Assembly: GCF_017656155.1 (NCBI RefSeq)
Contig: NZ_JACDOH010000007.1
Span: 56,657 to 120,656, forward strand
From: Thermosyntropha sp.
GTDB taxonomy: Bacteria > Bacillota > Syntrophomonadia > Syntrophomonadales > Syntrophomonadaceae
Direction: 5' to 3'
DNA length: 64,000 bases
Shown here: positions 43,306-53,603 of the stretch, in pieces
Layout of the letters: the number at the start of each line of letters is the position of its first letter
How positions within the stretch are numbered: the stretch's first letter is position 1
Made by a program: the position numbers and the translations under genes
Notes under the pieces: model-generated
Databases searched by the model: none
What the model saw: only the letters and a program-made list of their open reading frames with translations
Told to the model about the DNA's origin: nothing

Positions 43306-43759
43306 TGGACGTGAACATATCGTGGATGTCCCTCCTGATGAATTTTTGCTTACTACCCTTAGAAGGTTAGGTTATTTAGGTACCAGGCAAGGTTGTGACA
43401 CCAGTACCTGCGGAGTATGTACAGTACATGTCGATGGAAAAGCAGTCCTATCCTGCACCATCTTAACATGCCGCCTGGATGGACATGAAATAACCACAAT
43501 TGAAGGGGTAGAAAAAGAAGCCGAAATTATCGGCAAATATTTAGTGGCTGAAGGGGTAGAACAGTGCGGATATTGCAGTCCAGGCCTTATAATGAGTATT
43601 CTATATCTGGAAAAATGCGTTCAGAACCCTGCGGATACTACTGATGAAGAAATCCTTCATTATTTAAACGGCAACCTCTGCCGCTGTTCAGGATATGAAG
43701 GACAGCTCAGGGCAATCAAAAAATATCTGGAGGTGAAATATGGTGCGGGTAGTAAATAA
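43283..43759 (+). CDS. [2Fe-2S] subunit of a xanthine dehydrogenase-type hydroxylase
   Basis: The small subunit holds two [2Fe-2S] clusters. The plant-type ferredoxin cluster is ligated by GCDTSTCGVCTVHVDG and CTIL, and the C-terminal four-helix cluster by QCGYCSPGLIMS and NLCRCSGY. The 158 residues match the family size. Start is a TTG at 43283 after AAGGAGGTGA. Overlaps genes on both sides, so the three subunits are translationally coupled. Confidence 0.95.
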   Translation: MQVNLKINGREHIVDVPPDEFLLTTLRRLGYLGTRQGCDTSTCGVCTVHVDGKAVLSCTILTCRLDGHEITTIEGVEKEAEIIGKYLVAEGVEQCGYCSPGLIMSILYLEKCVQNPADTTDEEILHYLNGNLCRCSGYEGQLRAIKKYLEVKYGAGSK

Positions 43760-46046
43760 ACCATTTGATAAAATAGACGGTTTAAGCCTTGTAAAAGGTA
43801 AACCCCTTTATACCGATGATCTCTGTCCGGCAAATGCCTTAACTATCAAGGTTTTAAGAAGTCCACATGCATTTGCCAGGATTAAAAATATTGATACAAC
43901 AGCTGCGGAAAAACTTCCCGGCGTTGAATGTATACTTACTTATAAAAATGTACATCACAAGCCTTTTACCCGCGCCGGACAATGTCATCCAGAACTATCA
44001 CCTTATGATAAATTTTTCTTAGATGAATATGTCCGCCATGTCGGGGATGATGTAGCAATAGTGGCCGCAGTTGATGAAAAAACTGCCTTAGAAGCACTGA
44101 AACTTGTCCAGGTTGAATACGAAGTTTTAAAACCAGTTTTAGACTTCGAAACTGCAGAAGATAATCCTATCCAGGTCCATCCTGAAGACGATATTTTTTG
44201 CCATATGCCGGTAGGATTTGATCCTAAACACAATGTGGCATGCCGGGTAAATTTAGCTTCAGGCGACGTAGAATCGGTACTAGAAGACTGCGAGGTTGTT
44301 ATAACCCGCACCTACAAAACTCAGCCTCAAGCCCAGGCAATGATGGAAACCCAAAGGGCTTTTGCCTATCTCGATAGCTATAGAAGATTGGTAATAGTAG
44401 CTTCAACTCAAATCCCTTTTCATGCTCGGCGCATACTGGCCACCGCTCTTGACATTCCTGTCAGCCGAATACGGGTAATAAAACCGCGTATCGGGGGAGG
44501 CTTTGGGGCGAAACAAACAGTTAATGCCGAATTGTATCCGGCTCTGGTAACTTTAAAAACTGGTAAACCTTCTAAAATCGTTTATACCCGAAGTGAAGTA
44601 TTTAATGCCACAACAACCCGTCATGCTATGAAATTCACGATAACCCTGGGGGCTATGCGTGACGGTAAAATAAGGGCTATCGATGTCAAAGCCCTTTCCA
44701 ATACCGGAGCATACGGAGAACACGCAGAAACTACACTGGGAGCAGCCGGTAAAAAAGTTCTTCCGCTTTACAATAAGGCAGAAGCAGTGCGCTACCAGGG
44801 TACTGCCGTTTACACCAATATGGTGCCCGGAGGAGCTTTAAGGGGATTTGGAGTAACACAGGGAACCTATGCCTTAGAGTCAGCAGTAAATGAGCTGGCT
44901 GCTGAATTAGGTATGGATCCAACTGTTGTTAGAGAAATAAATATGATAAAAAAGGATGAAACTACTCCCCTCCTTAACATTACTACCAAAGGTTGGGGAA
45001 CTGAACCTATGTACATGGATAGCTGTATGTTGGAATATTGCGTTAAAAGAGGAAAAGAACTCATCAAATGGGATGAAAAATATCCACGCCGCCAAATCAG
45101 CCCTACCAAAGTGAGGGGATTAGGAATGGCGATTGCTCAGCAGGGTTCAGGACTTCCTAACATAGACATGGCAGCTGCTACCATTAAGCTAAATGAAGAC
45201 GGCTTCTTTAATCTTTTAATTGGGGCTACCGACTTAGGAACTGGTGCCGACACTGTTATGGCTCAAATTGCGGCAGAAACCTTGGGAGTAGATTTAGAGC
45301 AAATTGTAGTGTATTCATCCGATACGGATGCCACTCCTTTTGATACCGGAGCTTATGCTTCTAGTACAACATATACTACCGGCAATGCGGTAATCGAAGC
45401 AGCCTTAAAGATGAAAGAAGAAATTATAAAAACAGGTGCTCTTTACTTTAATACAACCCCAGAAAAAATAATTTTTGATGGCAAATATATAATATATACA
45501 GATAACCATGAAAAAATAAGCCTATCTGAATTTTCCAAAAAAATAACTTACAACCTGCTTCATACTCAGCTTTCTACCAGTGGTTCGTTTGTGCCTAAAA
45601 AACAAGCTCCTCCTTACATGGCAGGATTCGCTGAAGTTGAGGTAGATTTAGAAACTGGTAAAGCTGAAGTAGTTGAATTCATAGGCATTGTTGACTGCGG
45701 AACTCCTATAAATCCAAAACTGGCACGAATCCAAACTGAAGGGGGAATTGTCAAAGGCATAGGATTTGCACTCTACGAAGAAGTCCGGTATTCTCCCAAC
45801 GGCAAACTGGTAACTGACAACTTTATGGATTACAAAATCCCTACCCGACGGGACATTGGCAAAATAACTGTGGAATTTGCTCCCAGCTATGAAAATACAG
45901 GACCTTATGGAGCTAAATCCATCGGTGAAGTAGTTGTAAACACAGTAGCTCCCGCCATAATGGATGCTATATATAATGCCTGTGGGGTGCGCATAAGAGA
46001 ACTTCCTGCTACCCCTGAGAAAATCTGGCGTGCTTTAAACTGCTAG
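43740..46046 (+). CDS. molybdopterin-binding large subunit, xanthine dehydrogenase family
   Basis: The catalytic subunit hydroxylates a purine or related N-heterocycle using a molybdenum cofactor. The 768-residue protein has the a/b-hammerhead domain (GKPLYTDDL), Mo-cofactor loops IGGGFGAKQ, MVPGGALRGFGVTQG, QQGSGLPNIDMA, ATDLGTGADTV and the catalytic Glu in GPYGAKSIGEVVVNTVAP near the C-terminus. Substrate cannot be fixed from sequence; coupling to an NCS2 permease favours xanthine/hypoxanthine. No xdhC-like maturation gene is in the operon. ATG at 43740 after GGAGGTGA. Confidence 0.92.
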   Translation: MVRVVNKPFDKIDGLSLVKGKPLYTDDLCPANALTIKVLRSPHAFARIKNIDTTAAEKLPGVECILTYKNVHHKPFTRAGQCHPELSPYDKFFLDEYVRHVGDDVAIVAAVDEKTALEALKLVQVEYEVLKPVLDFETAEDNPIQVHPEDDIFCHMPVGFDPKHNVACRVNLASGDVESVLEDCEVVITRTYKTQPQAQAMMETQRAFAYLDSYRRLVIVASTQIPFHARRILATALDIPVSRIRVIKPRIGGGFGAKQTVNAELYPALVTLKTGKPSKIVYTRSEVFNATTTRHAMKFTITLGAMRDGKIRAIDVKALSNTGAYGEHAETTLGAAGKKVLPLYNKAEAVRYQGTAVYTNMVPGGALRGFGVTQGTYALESAVNELAAELGMDPTVVREINMIKKDETTPLLNITTKGWGTEPMYMDSCMLEYCVKRGKELIKWDEKYPRRQISPTKVRGLGMAIAQQGSGLPNIDMAAATIKLNEDGFFNLLIGATDLGTGADTVMAQIAAETLGVDLEQIVVYSSDTDATPFDTGAYASSTTYTTGNAVIEAALKMKEEIIKTGALYFNTTPEKIIFDGKYIIYTDNHEKISLSEFSKKITYNLLHTQLSTSGSFVPKKQAPPYMAGFAEVEVDLETGKAEVVEFIGIVDCGTPINPKLARIQTEGGIVKGIGFALYEEVRYSPNGKLVTDNFMDYKIPTRRDIGKITVEFAPSYENTGPYGAKSIGEVVVNTVAPAIMDAIYNACGVRIRELPATPEKIWRALNC

Positions 46047-46070
46047 AAAGGCGGCGTAAAGCCGCCTTTC
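46046..46070. terminator. bidirectional terminator
   Basis: GAAAGGCGGC (46046-46055), loop GTAAA, GCCGCCTTTC (46061-46070). It separates the convergent hydroxylase operon and acyl-CoA dehydrogenase gene; the hydroxylase stop codon touches the stem. Confidence 0.88.
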
Positions 46071-46075
46071 TAACT

Positions 46076-47218
46076 CTATTTCAAAATATAATTTGCTATT
46101 ACTACTCTCTGGATTTCATTGGTTCCTTCATAAATCTGGGTTATTTTGGCATCCCTCATCATTCTCTCTACCGGATATTCCCGGGTATATCCATATCCTC
46201 CCAAAATCTGAACTGCTTCAGTAGTAACCCACATCGCTGTATCTCCCGCAAAAACCTTGGCCATTGCACTTGCTTTACCATAAGGAAGTCCATTACTCTC
46301 AAGCCATGCTGCCTGATAAGTAAGCAGCCTGGCTGCTTCTATCCTGGTTGCCATATCTGCCAATTTAAACTGGATCGCTTGCTGTTCAGCTATCGGTTTG
46401 CCGAATTGAACCCTTTCTTTTGCATAATTTAAAGCATATTCATATGCTCCCTGCGCAATCCCTACTGCCTGGGCAGCAATACCGTTTCTGCCTCCGTCTA
46501 ATAACATCATTGCTATTTTGAAGCCTTCCCCTTCTTTTCCTAAAAGGTTTTCTTTTGGTATACGGCAATTGTCAAATATCAGCTCATAGGTAGCGGAAGA
46601 ACGAATCCCCAGTTTTTTTTCTTTTTTCCCAAAGCTGAATCCAGGAGTCCCCTTTTCTACTATAAATGCACTTATACTCTTGTGTTTTAGTTCTTTTGGG
46701 CCGGTGCGGGCTATTACTACATAGATGTCGGCATAATATGCATTGGTTATAAAAATTTTGGTTCCATTTAAAATATATTCATTTCCATCTAAAACAGCAG
46801 TAGTTTTTGTTCCTCCGGCATCACTTCCTGCTCCCGGCTCGGTAATCGCAAATGCTCCCAGTTTTTTTCCCTCAGCCAGCGGAACCAGATATTTCATCTT
46901 CTGCTCTTCGGTCCCAAATTTCCATATCGGCCAGGAACAAAGCGAAACATGGGCAGATAATGTTACTCCGGTTGAAGCACATACCCTTGAAAGCTCTTCT
47001 ACCGCAATAACATAAGCCAAAAAGTCTGAACCTACCCCCCCGTATTTTTCTTCCCAGGGAAGGCCACACATGCCAAGTTCGCCCATTTTATAAAATATGT
47101 CCATATCAAATCTTTCTTCTTCATCTCTTTCCGCAGCAGTAGGTGCTACTTCATTTTCCGCAAAATCGCGAAATGTTTTTCTAAACATTTTATGCTCTTC
47201 GCTCAGTTTGAAATCCAT
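46076..47218 (-). CDS. short-chain acyl-CoA dehydrogenase (butyryl-CoA type)
   Basis: FAD enzyme oxidising acyl-CoA to enoyl-CoA, passing electrons to EtfAB. The 380-residue protein has the family signatures [36 protein letters not shown] and the catalytic Glu in [13 protein letters not shown], which places it in the short-chain/butyryl branch. It lies 21 nt after the thiolase gene. The EtfBA and membrane oxidoreductase genes just upstream are its probable electron acceptors. ATG at 47218 follows GGAGGGG. Confidence 0.93.
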   Translation of the reverse strand: MDFKLSEEHKMFRKTFRDFAENEVAPTAAERDEEERFDMDIFYKMGELGMCGLPWEEKYGGVGSDFLAYVIAVEELSRVCASTGVTLSAHVSLCSWPIWKFGTEEQKMKYLVPLAEGKKLGAFAITEPGAGSDAGGTKTTAVLDGNEYILNGTKIFITNAYYADIYVVIARTGPKELKHKSISAFIVEKGTPGFSFGKKEKKLGIRSSATYELIFDNCRIPKENLLGKEGEGFKIAMMLLDGGRNGIAAQAVGIAQGAYEYALNYAKERVQFGKPIAEQQAIQFKLADMATRIEAARLLTYQAAWLESNGLPYGKASAMAKVFAGDTAMWVTTEAVQILGGYGYTREYPVERMMRDAKITQIYEGTNEIQRVVIANYILK

Positions 47219-47239
47219 ATTACCCCTCCCCTAAAAAAT

Positions 47240-48418
47240 TTACCTTTGCACAATCATGGCTGCTCCCTGTCCTCCGCCAACACACAGAGTAGCCAAACCG
47301 GTTTTAAGATTTCTTCTCTGCATTTCATAAAGCAGGGTAACTAGAATCCTGGCTCCTGATGCTCCAATCGGATGTCCCAAGGCTATAGCTCCTCCATTAA
47401 CGTTTACTTTTTCCATGCATTTGTCAAATCCCAACTCCCTCGCTACAGCAATAGACTGGGCTGCAAAGGCTTCATTAGCTTCAATAAGGTCTATGTCATC
47501 TAAAGTCATGCCTGCTTTTTCTAAAGCCTTACGGGTCGCGGGAACTGGTCCAATCCCCATGATCGCCGGATCAACTCCGCTTGATGCACAGCTTACTATT
47601 TTTGCCATGGGCTTTATACCCAATTCTTTGGCTTTTTCTGCACTCATCACTATAACGGCAGCTGCTCCATCATTTATCCCCGAAGCATTTCCAGCTGTTA
47701 CTGTTCCATCTTTTTTAAATGCCGGCTTAAGGACGGCCATTTTTTCTCGGATTGTTTGCCTTGGATGTTCATCGGTATCAAAAACTGTATCTCCTTTTTT
47801 ATCTTTAATTGCCACCGGTACAATTTCATCTTTAAATTTGCCTTCCTCAATAGCCTTTCCAGCTAACTCCTGGCTTCTAAACCCAAAATCATCCTGGTCT
47901 TCCCGGGAAATATTCCAGCGTTCTGCAATGTTTTCCGCGGTTATTCCCATGTGATAATCATTAAATGCATCCCAAAGCCCGTCTTTTATCATCATATCTA
48001 CTAAAACCCCGTTGTTCATGCGGTAGCCAAATCGGGCTTTTTCTAAAAGATATGGTGCTGCCGACATGTTTTCAGTTCCGCCAGCTAAGATGATATCAGC
48101 ATCCCCTGCTTTAATAATTTGAGCTGCCAGGCTTACTGCCCTTAATCCTGAAGCACATACTTTGTTAATGGTAAATGAAGCTACCGTTTCAGGTATACCT
48201 GCTTTAATCGCTGCCTGTCTAGCTACATTCTGCCCCTGTCCACCCTGAAGCACACAGCCAAAAATGACTTCATCTAATTGTTCTCCCTTAACACCTGCAC
48301 GATTTATTGCTTCTTTCATTACTAAAGCCCCTAATTCGACAGCACTAACATCCTTCAACTTTCCTCCAAAAGTACCAATCGGCGTACGACAAGCCCCTAC
48401 CAGCACAACTTCACGCAC
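47240..48418 (-). CDS. thlA: acetyl-CoA acetyltransferase (thiolase)
   Basis: Thiolase cleaves acetoacetyl-CoA (or 3-ketoacyl-CoA) or condenses two acetyl-CoA. The 392-residue protein has the acyl-accepting Cys in [17 protein letters not shown] (residue about 88), the His in [18 protein letters not shown] and the second Cys in [12 protein letters not shown]. The start should be the GTG at 48418 ([14 protein letters not shown]), which is properly spaced from GGAGGGGG. A longer frame starting at 48436 begins inside that ribosome site. Forms a two-gene unit with the dehydrogenase. Confidence 0.95.
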   Translation of the reverse strand: MREVVLVGACRTPIGTFGGKLKDVSAVELGALVMKEAINRAGVKGEQLDEVIFGCVLQGGQGQNVARQAAIKAGIPETVASFTINKVCASGLRAVSLAAQIIKAGDADIILAGGTENMSAAPYLLEKARFGYRMNNGVLVDMMIKDGLWDAFNDYHMGITAENIAERWNISREDQDDFGFRSQELAGKAIEEGKFKDEIVPVAIKDKKGDTVFDTDEHPRQTIREKMAVLKPAFKKDGTVTAGNASGINDGAAAVIVMSAEKAKELGIKPMAKIVSCASSGVDPAIMGIGPVPATRKALEKAGMTLDDIDLIEANEAFAAQSIAVARELGFDKCMEKVNVNGGAIALGHPIGASGARILVTLLYEMQRRNLKTGLATLCVGGGQGAAMIVQR

Positions 48419-48557
48419 CAAAAATTCCCCCTCCAAATTTTCTGAATCTTTTAGTAATAAGAAAAGTATTAAATTATAAAAACATTCATTAATTTATATT
48501 CTATATATAACCATTATATCCTTTTTATTCCCAAAATATATTTCAATATAAACAAAA

Positions 48558-48595
48558 AACGGTTCAAAGGAATTTAGGAATTCCTTTGAACCGTT
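48558..48595 (-). terminator. strong terminator after the EtfBA/oxidoreductase operon
   Basis: A perfect 17-bp stem, AACGGTTCAAAGGAATT (48558-48574) with its complement at 48579-48595 around TAGG. On the minus strand it is followed by TTTTTTGTTT. It uncouples the upstream operon from thiolase. Confidence 0.92.
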
Positions 48596-48622
48596 AAAAT
48601 TACCGTTCAGATTACCTAGCTT

Positions 48623-50749
48623 TTAATTGCCCATTGATTTCCAAAGAATTTCTGCAACATCAAATACTTTAACCTGTTCTTCCTTATTCGCACCTTTTAC
48701 ACCGTCAGAAATCATGGTTAAACAGAACGGACAGTTGGTAACTATCATTTCCGGGTTAGGAACTAAGAGCTGTTCTGTTCTGGTATCATTTATACGCTTG
48801 TAGCCTTCTACCGCATGTTCTTCTAACCACATGCGACCGCCGCCAGCTCCGCAGCAGAAGCCTTTATTTTTAGCCTGTGGTATTTCAACAATATTAGCTC
48901 CAGCAGCTTTAAGAACTTGCCTGGGCTGATCATAAACATTGTTATGTCTGCCTAAGAAGCAGGAATCATGATAAGTAATCTTAGCCCCAATATTGCCCGG
49001 TTTAAGTTTGCCTTCAGCCACCAGTTTCGCAAGAATTTCAGTGTAATGGTATACTTCATAATTTCCGCCCATTTGCGGATACTCATTCTTGAGGGTATTG
49101 TATCCATGCGGACATACAACGATTATTTTCTTTACTCCATAATTGTTAAATGTTTCGATATTCTGACTTGCCAAAGTCTGATAGAGGTATTCATTTCCTA
49201 AACGGCGTGCAGAATCTCCACAGCACATTTCTTCAGTTCCCAAATATCCAAAGCTTACTCCAGCCTGGTTAAGTAGTCTTACTAAAGCTTCTCCGACCTT
49301 CTTATATCTGTCATCAAATGATACTGCACATCCAGCATAAAGGAGATATTCAAATTCCTTGCCATCTTCAGAAAGAACATTTACCATTTCTCTGATACCT
49401 CTTTCCTTGAGCCATTCAGCACGGTTAGCCCAACCTACACCCCACGGGTTGTAGTTGCGTTCCATATTGGTAAATGCCATCTGAGCCTCGGAAGGCATAT
49501 CTCCCTGCCACATAACCAGATTGCGGCGCATTTCTATAATCTTGGGAATATGTTCGATAAACATTGGACAATGTTCCATACATGCACGGCAGTTGGTGCA
49601 ATCCCAGATTACATCAGTAGTCACAACATCATAAAGTAAGCTTTTATCCATCGGGCTTGCTGCTTCAGCTTCTTCAGTCATAGCAACCATTTCTGCATCT
49701 TCCTCACCGGCTTTGGCAGCCATTAAATAAGGAGCTTTTTCATCAAGATGTTGTTTCATAGCCTGGATAAGGGTTAATTTCGGATTTAAATGTTTGCCTG
49801 TATTGTAAGCAGGACAATTTTCCTGACATCTTCCGCAGCGGATGCAAGCATCTAAATCCAAAAGGTCTTTCCATCCAAACTCTTCAATATTTTCTACGCC
49901 GAAAGTTTCAGCTTCTTCAATATTCTCTACCATACGGCAGGCAGAAGGTTCCAAATCGCGGAATATATAATTTATCATACCAGCCATGATATGCCACAGT
50001 TTAGTATAGGGAATAAGGGCTATAAATACAAAAGCCATAGCCATGTGCAGCCACCATAAAATCCGATGCCATACTAAAATAGAAGCACGGCTCATACCCG
50101 CAAATAAACTTGCAAAGACCCATCCTACCGGTGAAGCAAATTTTTCATACATAATAGCTTCCATAGTAGGCTCCCACTTAATCTGAGCCATGATGCGCAG
50201 ACCTTCAATAAAGTAACCGGTTAAAAGGATAGCAAATACCAAAAGGATTATCCATCCGTCAGAACCCTTATTATCATTAAGCCGATCAGGCTTTTGTCCA
50301 TAACGAATGACAGCCAATACGATAATTCCAATTAAGGCCAACAGGCCAAAAATATCAACAAAGGCCGAGAAACTGATGTAAGAAGATCCTTCTATATGCG
50401 GAAAACCGAGCCAGTGATGGGAAGCGTCTACACCGGCAGCCAGGAACAATATCAAAAAGCCCCAGAATAAAAATGCATGCATAGTTCCAGGCGTTGGCTT
50501 TTTAAACAGCCTTAACTGTAAAAAAGTATAAACAAACCATGACCATATCCGCTGTCCAATCTTATCATTGCGGTGAAGCTCACCTTTTGCCAGTTTCCAT
50601 ACCTGAACCCTTTTTACAAATCCATAAAGAAAAATAGCAATAGGGATAAACATGAGAATATAAATAAGCCAATCGAAGGGAATATTTGCCCCTACTTCGC
50701 GCATGGGGACTTCATAACCGCCCTCTAAAGGAATATACCCAAATATCAT
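48623..50749 (-). CDS. membrane heme b/FeS oxidoreductase (EtfAB:menaquinone oxidoreductase type)
   Basis: A 708-residue protein that likely carries electrons from EtfAB into menaquinone during acyl-CoA oxidation. The N-terminal third is a NarI/HdrE-like membrane domain with several TM helices and heme-ligand-type histidines (ASHHWLGFPH, WHRILWWLHMA). Then two [4Fe-4S] motifs, CIRCGRCQENCP (about 304) and CTNCRACMEHCP (about 395), and two CCG domains of heterodisulfide-reductase type, EEMCCGDSARR and GFCCGAGGGRMW. This domain order next to etfBA is that of the DUF224 oxidoreductase studied in Syntrophomonas wolfei. ATG after GGAGGG. Confidence 0.88.
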   Translation of the reverse strand: MIFGYIPLEGGYEVPMREVGANIPFDWLIYILMFIPIAIFLYGFVKRVQVWKLAKGELHRNDKIGQRIWSWFVYTFLQLRLFKKPTPGTMHAFLFWGFLILFLAAGVDASHHWLGFPHIEGSSYISFSAFVDIFGLLALIGIIVLAVIRYGQKPDRLNDNKGSDGWIILLVFAILLTGYFIEGLRIMAQIKWEPTMEAIMYEKFASPVGWVFASLFAGMSRASILVWHRILWWLHMAMAFVFIALIPYTKLWHIMAGMINYIFRDLEPSACRMVENIEEAETFGVENIEEFGWKDLLDLDACIRCGRCQENCPAYNTGKHLNPKLTLIQAMKQHLDEKAPYLMAAKAGEEDAEMVAMTEEAEAASPMDKSLLYDVVTTDVIWDCTNCRACMEHCPMFIEHIPKIIEMRRNLVMWQGDMPSEAQMAFTNMERNYNPWGVGWANRAEWLKERGIREMVNVLSEDGKEFEYLLYAGCAVSFDDRYKKVGEALVRLLNQAGVSFGYLGTEEMCCGDSARRLGNEYLYQTLASQNIETFNNYGVKKIIVVCPHGYNTLKNEYPQMGGNYEVYHYTEILAKLVAEGKLKPGNIGAKITYHDSCFLGRHNNVYDQPRQVLKAAGANIVEIPQAKNKGFCCGAGGGRMWLEEHAVEGYKRINDTRTEQLLVPNPEMIVTNCPFCLTMISDGVKGANKEEQVKVFDVAEILWKSMGN

Positions 50750-50853
50750 CTACAATTCCCTCCCTCTAAATAAAAAAATAAGATGTTACTGGATATACAT
50801 TGCTGTATATCCAGTAAATCCTCATCTAAAACCATCCCCCATAAAGAAACGAT

Positions 50854-51807
50854 TTATTTCTTAAGTTCTTCACAAAGCAAAGGAATAACTTTAAACAGGT
50901 CTCCTACTACTCCAAAGTCAGCTACATTAAATATTGGGGCTTCAGGGTCAGTATTAATCGCAGTAATAAACTTGGAAGAAGACATACCGGCCAAGTGCTG
51001 AATTGCCCCGGAAATTCCACAGGCTACATAGAGGTTGGGGTTAACAACTTTACCAGTCTGTCCAACCTGATATTCATGCCCTAGCCATCCGGAGTCAATA
51101 GCAGCACGGGAACCGCCTACGGCTGCTCCCAAGAGATCAGCCAACTGTTCTACAACCTTAATACCTTCAGGTCCTTTACATCCGCGTCCGCCTGATACTA
51201 CTACATCAGCTTCAGTAAGTTCAGGTCTAGCTGATACAGTCGGCTTGAATTCTATTATGTTCTGATATACATCAGCTTCAGTTGCAACTACAGCCGGCTT
51301 AATTACTTCACCAGCTCCAGCGTTTTCTTTAACTTCAAATACCCCAGCACGAACAGTGGCTAAAATCGGCTGAGAAGTTATTTCGACTTTAGCTAAAGCT
51401 TTACCAGCATAGATAGCTCTGGTAAATACGCCTTTACCTTCGCTTATTTCGGCTCCAATTACATCAGTTGCCAGACCAGCTTCTAATTTTTGAGCCAATC
51501 TGGAAGCAAAATCTCTACCATTAAAGGTGTGAGCAAATAAAACTGCGTTAGGTTTATACTCATTTATCATTGCAGCCATTTGAGCTACAAAAGCACCGGT
51601 ATTATACTGGGCAAAAACGTCTGCATCAGCTACATATACCTTATCAGCCCCATATTTAGAAAATTGGGAAGCCAACCCTTCAACATCTTTTCCAAAAATA
51701 ACCGCACAAACTTCATCGCCAAACTTTTTGGCCTCAGATAACATCTCATAAGTTACCTTCCGAACATTACCATCTCTTTGTTCAACAAATACCCATGTTC
51801 CTGCCAT
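50854..51807 (-). CDS. etfA: electron transfer flavoprotein alpha subunit
   Basis: EtfA binds FAD and forms a dimer with EtfB. The 317-residue protein starts [19 protein letters not shown] and has the C-terminal FAD-binding signature [20 protein letters not shown] with [10 protein letters not shown] and [15 protein letters not shown]. Start ATG at 51807, after AAAAGGAGGG. No N-terminal ferredoxin domain, and the length is that of a non-bifurcating, linear-pathway EtfA. Placed between etfB and the membrane oxidoreductase. Confidence 0.95.
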   Translation of the reverse strand: MAGTWVFVEQRDGNVRKVTYEMLSEAKKFGDEVCAVIFGKDVEGLASQFSKYGADKVYVADADVFAQYNTGAFVAQMAAMINEYKPNAVLFAHTFNGRDFASRLAQKLEAGLATDVIGAEISEGKGVFTRAIYAGKALAKVEITSQPILATVRAGVFEVKENAGAGEVIKPAVVATEADVYQNIIEFKPTVSARPELTEADVVVSGGRGCKGPEGIKVVEQLADLLGAAVGGSRAAIDSGWLGHEYQVGQTGKVVNPNLYVACGISGAIQHLAGMSSSKFITAINTDPEAPIFNVADFGVVGDLFKVIPLLCEELKK

Positions 51808-51843
51808 CAATTACCCTCCTTTTAAAATCATTCCCCCAAGTAG

Positions 51844-52599
51844 TTATGCCTTTACTTCAACTTTAGCCACATTCTTGATGAAATCGGCCAATTTTGCTGC
51901 ACATACTTCAGGTTCGTCTTCAATCTTGGTTCCAGCCTGTTTTGCAGGTGGTAGTGAGTATTCGATTATCTTAGTCTTGTTTTCAACTGCTACTGCATCC
52001 ACGGTAGCTACTGGTTTCTTCTTAGCTTGCATAATACCCTTCATAGAAGGATAACGCGGTTCATTCCAGCTAACCTGGGTAGAAATAACCGCCGGGAGAG
52101 CCACTTCAGTAACCTGACTGCCTCCGTCAGCTTCACTGGAACATTTTACTTTGCCATCAGTAATCTCTAAATCAGTTATAACATTGATATGTGGCCAACC
52201 TAAGATTTCAGCAATACGGGTTGGTACCTGAGAAGAGCCATCATCAGCAGCAACATGGCCTGCGAGAACCAGATCAGGATTTTCTTCTTTTATAACCGCA
52301 GCCAGGGCTACCGCTCTTGCATATTCATCTGCACCAGTATCCTGCTTTATAAGTATACCTCGGTCTGCCCCCATAGCCAGGGCAGTACGGATAGCATCCA
52401 TAGCCTTATCAGCACCGGCTGATACTACAACTACTTCTTTGGCAATCCCTTTTTCTTTGAGTTGAATAGCTCCTTCTACAGCAACTTCATCATATGGGTT
52501 AATAATCAAATTAATCCCGGCATCAGAAATTTTTCCATCTTTTAATTCAATTTTAGCTTCAGTATCAAAAGTTTGCTTAACACATACCAGAACCTTCAA
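51844..52599 (-). CDS. etfB: electron transfer flavoprotein beta subunit
   Basis: EtfB binds AMP (or a second FAD in bifurcating types). The roughly 250-residue protein begins with the typical MKVLVCVKQTFDTEAKIEL and has the ETF-beta signature in VEGAIQLKEKG.. to MGADRGILI, VPTRIAEILGWPHI and QVSWNEPRYPSMKGIMQAKKKP. I place the start at the TTG at 52599, 7 nt from GGAGG; an ATG at 52605 would sit directly against the ribosome site. First gene of the operon with etfA and the membrane oxidoreductase. Confidence 0.95.
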   Translation of the reverse strand: MKVLVCVKQTFDTEAKIELKDGKISDAGINLIINPYDEVAVEGAIQLKEKGIAKEVVVVSAGADKAMDAIRTALAMGADRGILIKQDTGADEYARAVALAAVIKEENPDLVLAGHVAADDGSSQVPTRIAEILGWPHINVITDLEITDGKVKCSSEADGGSQVTEVALPAVISTQVSWNEPRYPSMKGIMQAKKKPVATVDAVAVENKTKIIEYSLPPAKQAGTKIEDEPEVCAAKLADFIKNVAKVEVKA

Positions 52600-52826
52600 G
52601 TTCATTCCTCCTTTTCCCTCTCATAATTTAAAAAGACTAAAAACTTCTCAATTGCAGATACTGGTGTCGTACTCTCCACCACCCCCAAAACATTATCTTA
52701 TAGTTTATCTTTTTCACGGTAATTCTACCGCCAAAACATCCCTTTTAGCAAAATTCGCTATCGATATTTTTTTTCCTGCCTCTTTTTTTATTTAAAAATT
52801 TTCTGTAAATACTCTCATCCATTTTT

Positions 52827-53603
52827 TTATATTTTTTGATAAAAAAAAGTAGCAATCGACTTTAATCCCATTTCCCGGGCATTGAAAATCTGCTCGGTAC
52901 TTCCGATGAATATTACGCCTCCAGGACGCATAGCCTCTGCAAATCTGCGATAAAGCTTATCCTTAGTCTCCTCTGTAAAATAAATTACTACATTGCGGCA
53001 TAAAATAAGATCAAAATCTTTTCCAAAAGCATCTTTCAGCAAATCATGCTGCTTAAAGTTTACCATCTGCCTAACTTCATCAGAAATGCGATAATTAGCC
53101 CCTTGCTGAATAAAATATCTCTTTAAATAAAGAGTTGGAACACCTTCTATCCCTTTCGCCGTATACAGGCCCATCCCTGCTTTTTCTAAAACCTCCCGAT
53201 CAATGTCGGTAGCCAGTATCTTTTCTTTGAGGGGCCAGCGGTCTTCTTTTGCTGCCATAGCTAAGGAATACGGTTCTTCACCGGTGGAACAACCTGCACT
53301 CCATATTTTTAAAGTATTACGCTGTTTTAATAAGAGAGGAACTATTTCCCTGCGCAATATCTCCCAGTGGGCAGGATTACGAAAAAACTCTGAAACATTT
53401 ATAGTAATATGATCCAAAAATTTACGATAAACATCTTTATCCCGGGTCAATAAATTTACAAATTCCTGATAATTGGCTGCATTTACTGAACGCATAAAGC
53501 TATTTATGCGTCTTTCCATTTGCGGTCTCTTATAAGCCTTTAAATCTATTCTGCTAATCTTCTCAAATCTTTCTATAAACCATTCCCAACTTCCCGTATT
53601 CAA
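52827..53603 (-). CDS. cheR: chemotaxis-type protein methyltransferase CheR
   Basis: CheR transfers methyl groups from SAM to glutamates of chemoreceptors. The 258-residue protein has the N-terminal helical domain (RRINSFMRSVNAANYQEF), NVSEFFRNPAHWE, the SAM motif IWSAGCSTGEEPYSLAMAA and LILCRNVVIYF. The start is a TTG immediately after the hemL stop (TAA TTG), with GGAGGAG in the hemL tail, so the two are translationally linked. No receptor, CheB or other chemotaxis gene is in the window, which makes its place at the end of a heme operon odd. Confidence 0.92.
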   Translation of the reverse strand: MNTGSWEWFIERFEKISRIDLKAYKRPQMERRINSFMRSVNAANYQEFVNLLTRDKDVYRKFLDHITINVSEFFRNPAHWEILRREIVPLLLKQRNTLKIWSAGCSTGEEPYSLAMAAKEDRWPLKEKILATDIDREVLEKAGMGLYTAKGIEGVPTLYLKRYFIQQGANYRISDEVRQMVNFKQHDLLKDAFGKDFDLILCRNVVIYFTEETKDKLYRRFAEAMRPGGVIFIGSTEQIFNAREMGLKSIATFFYQKI

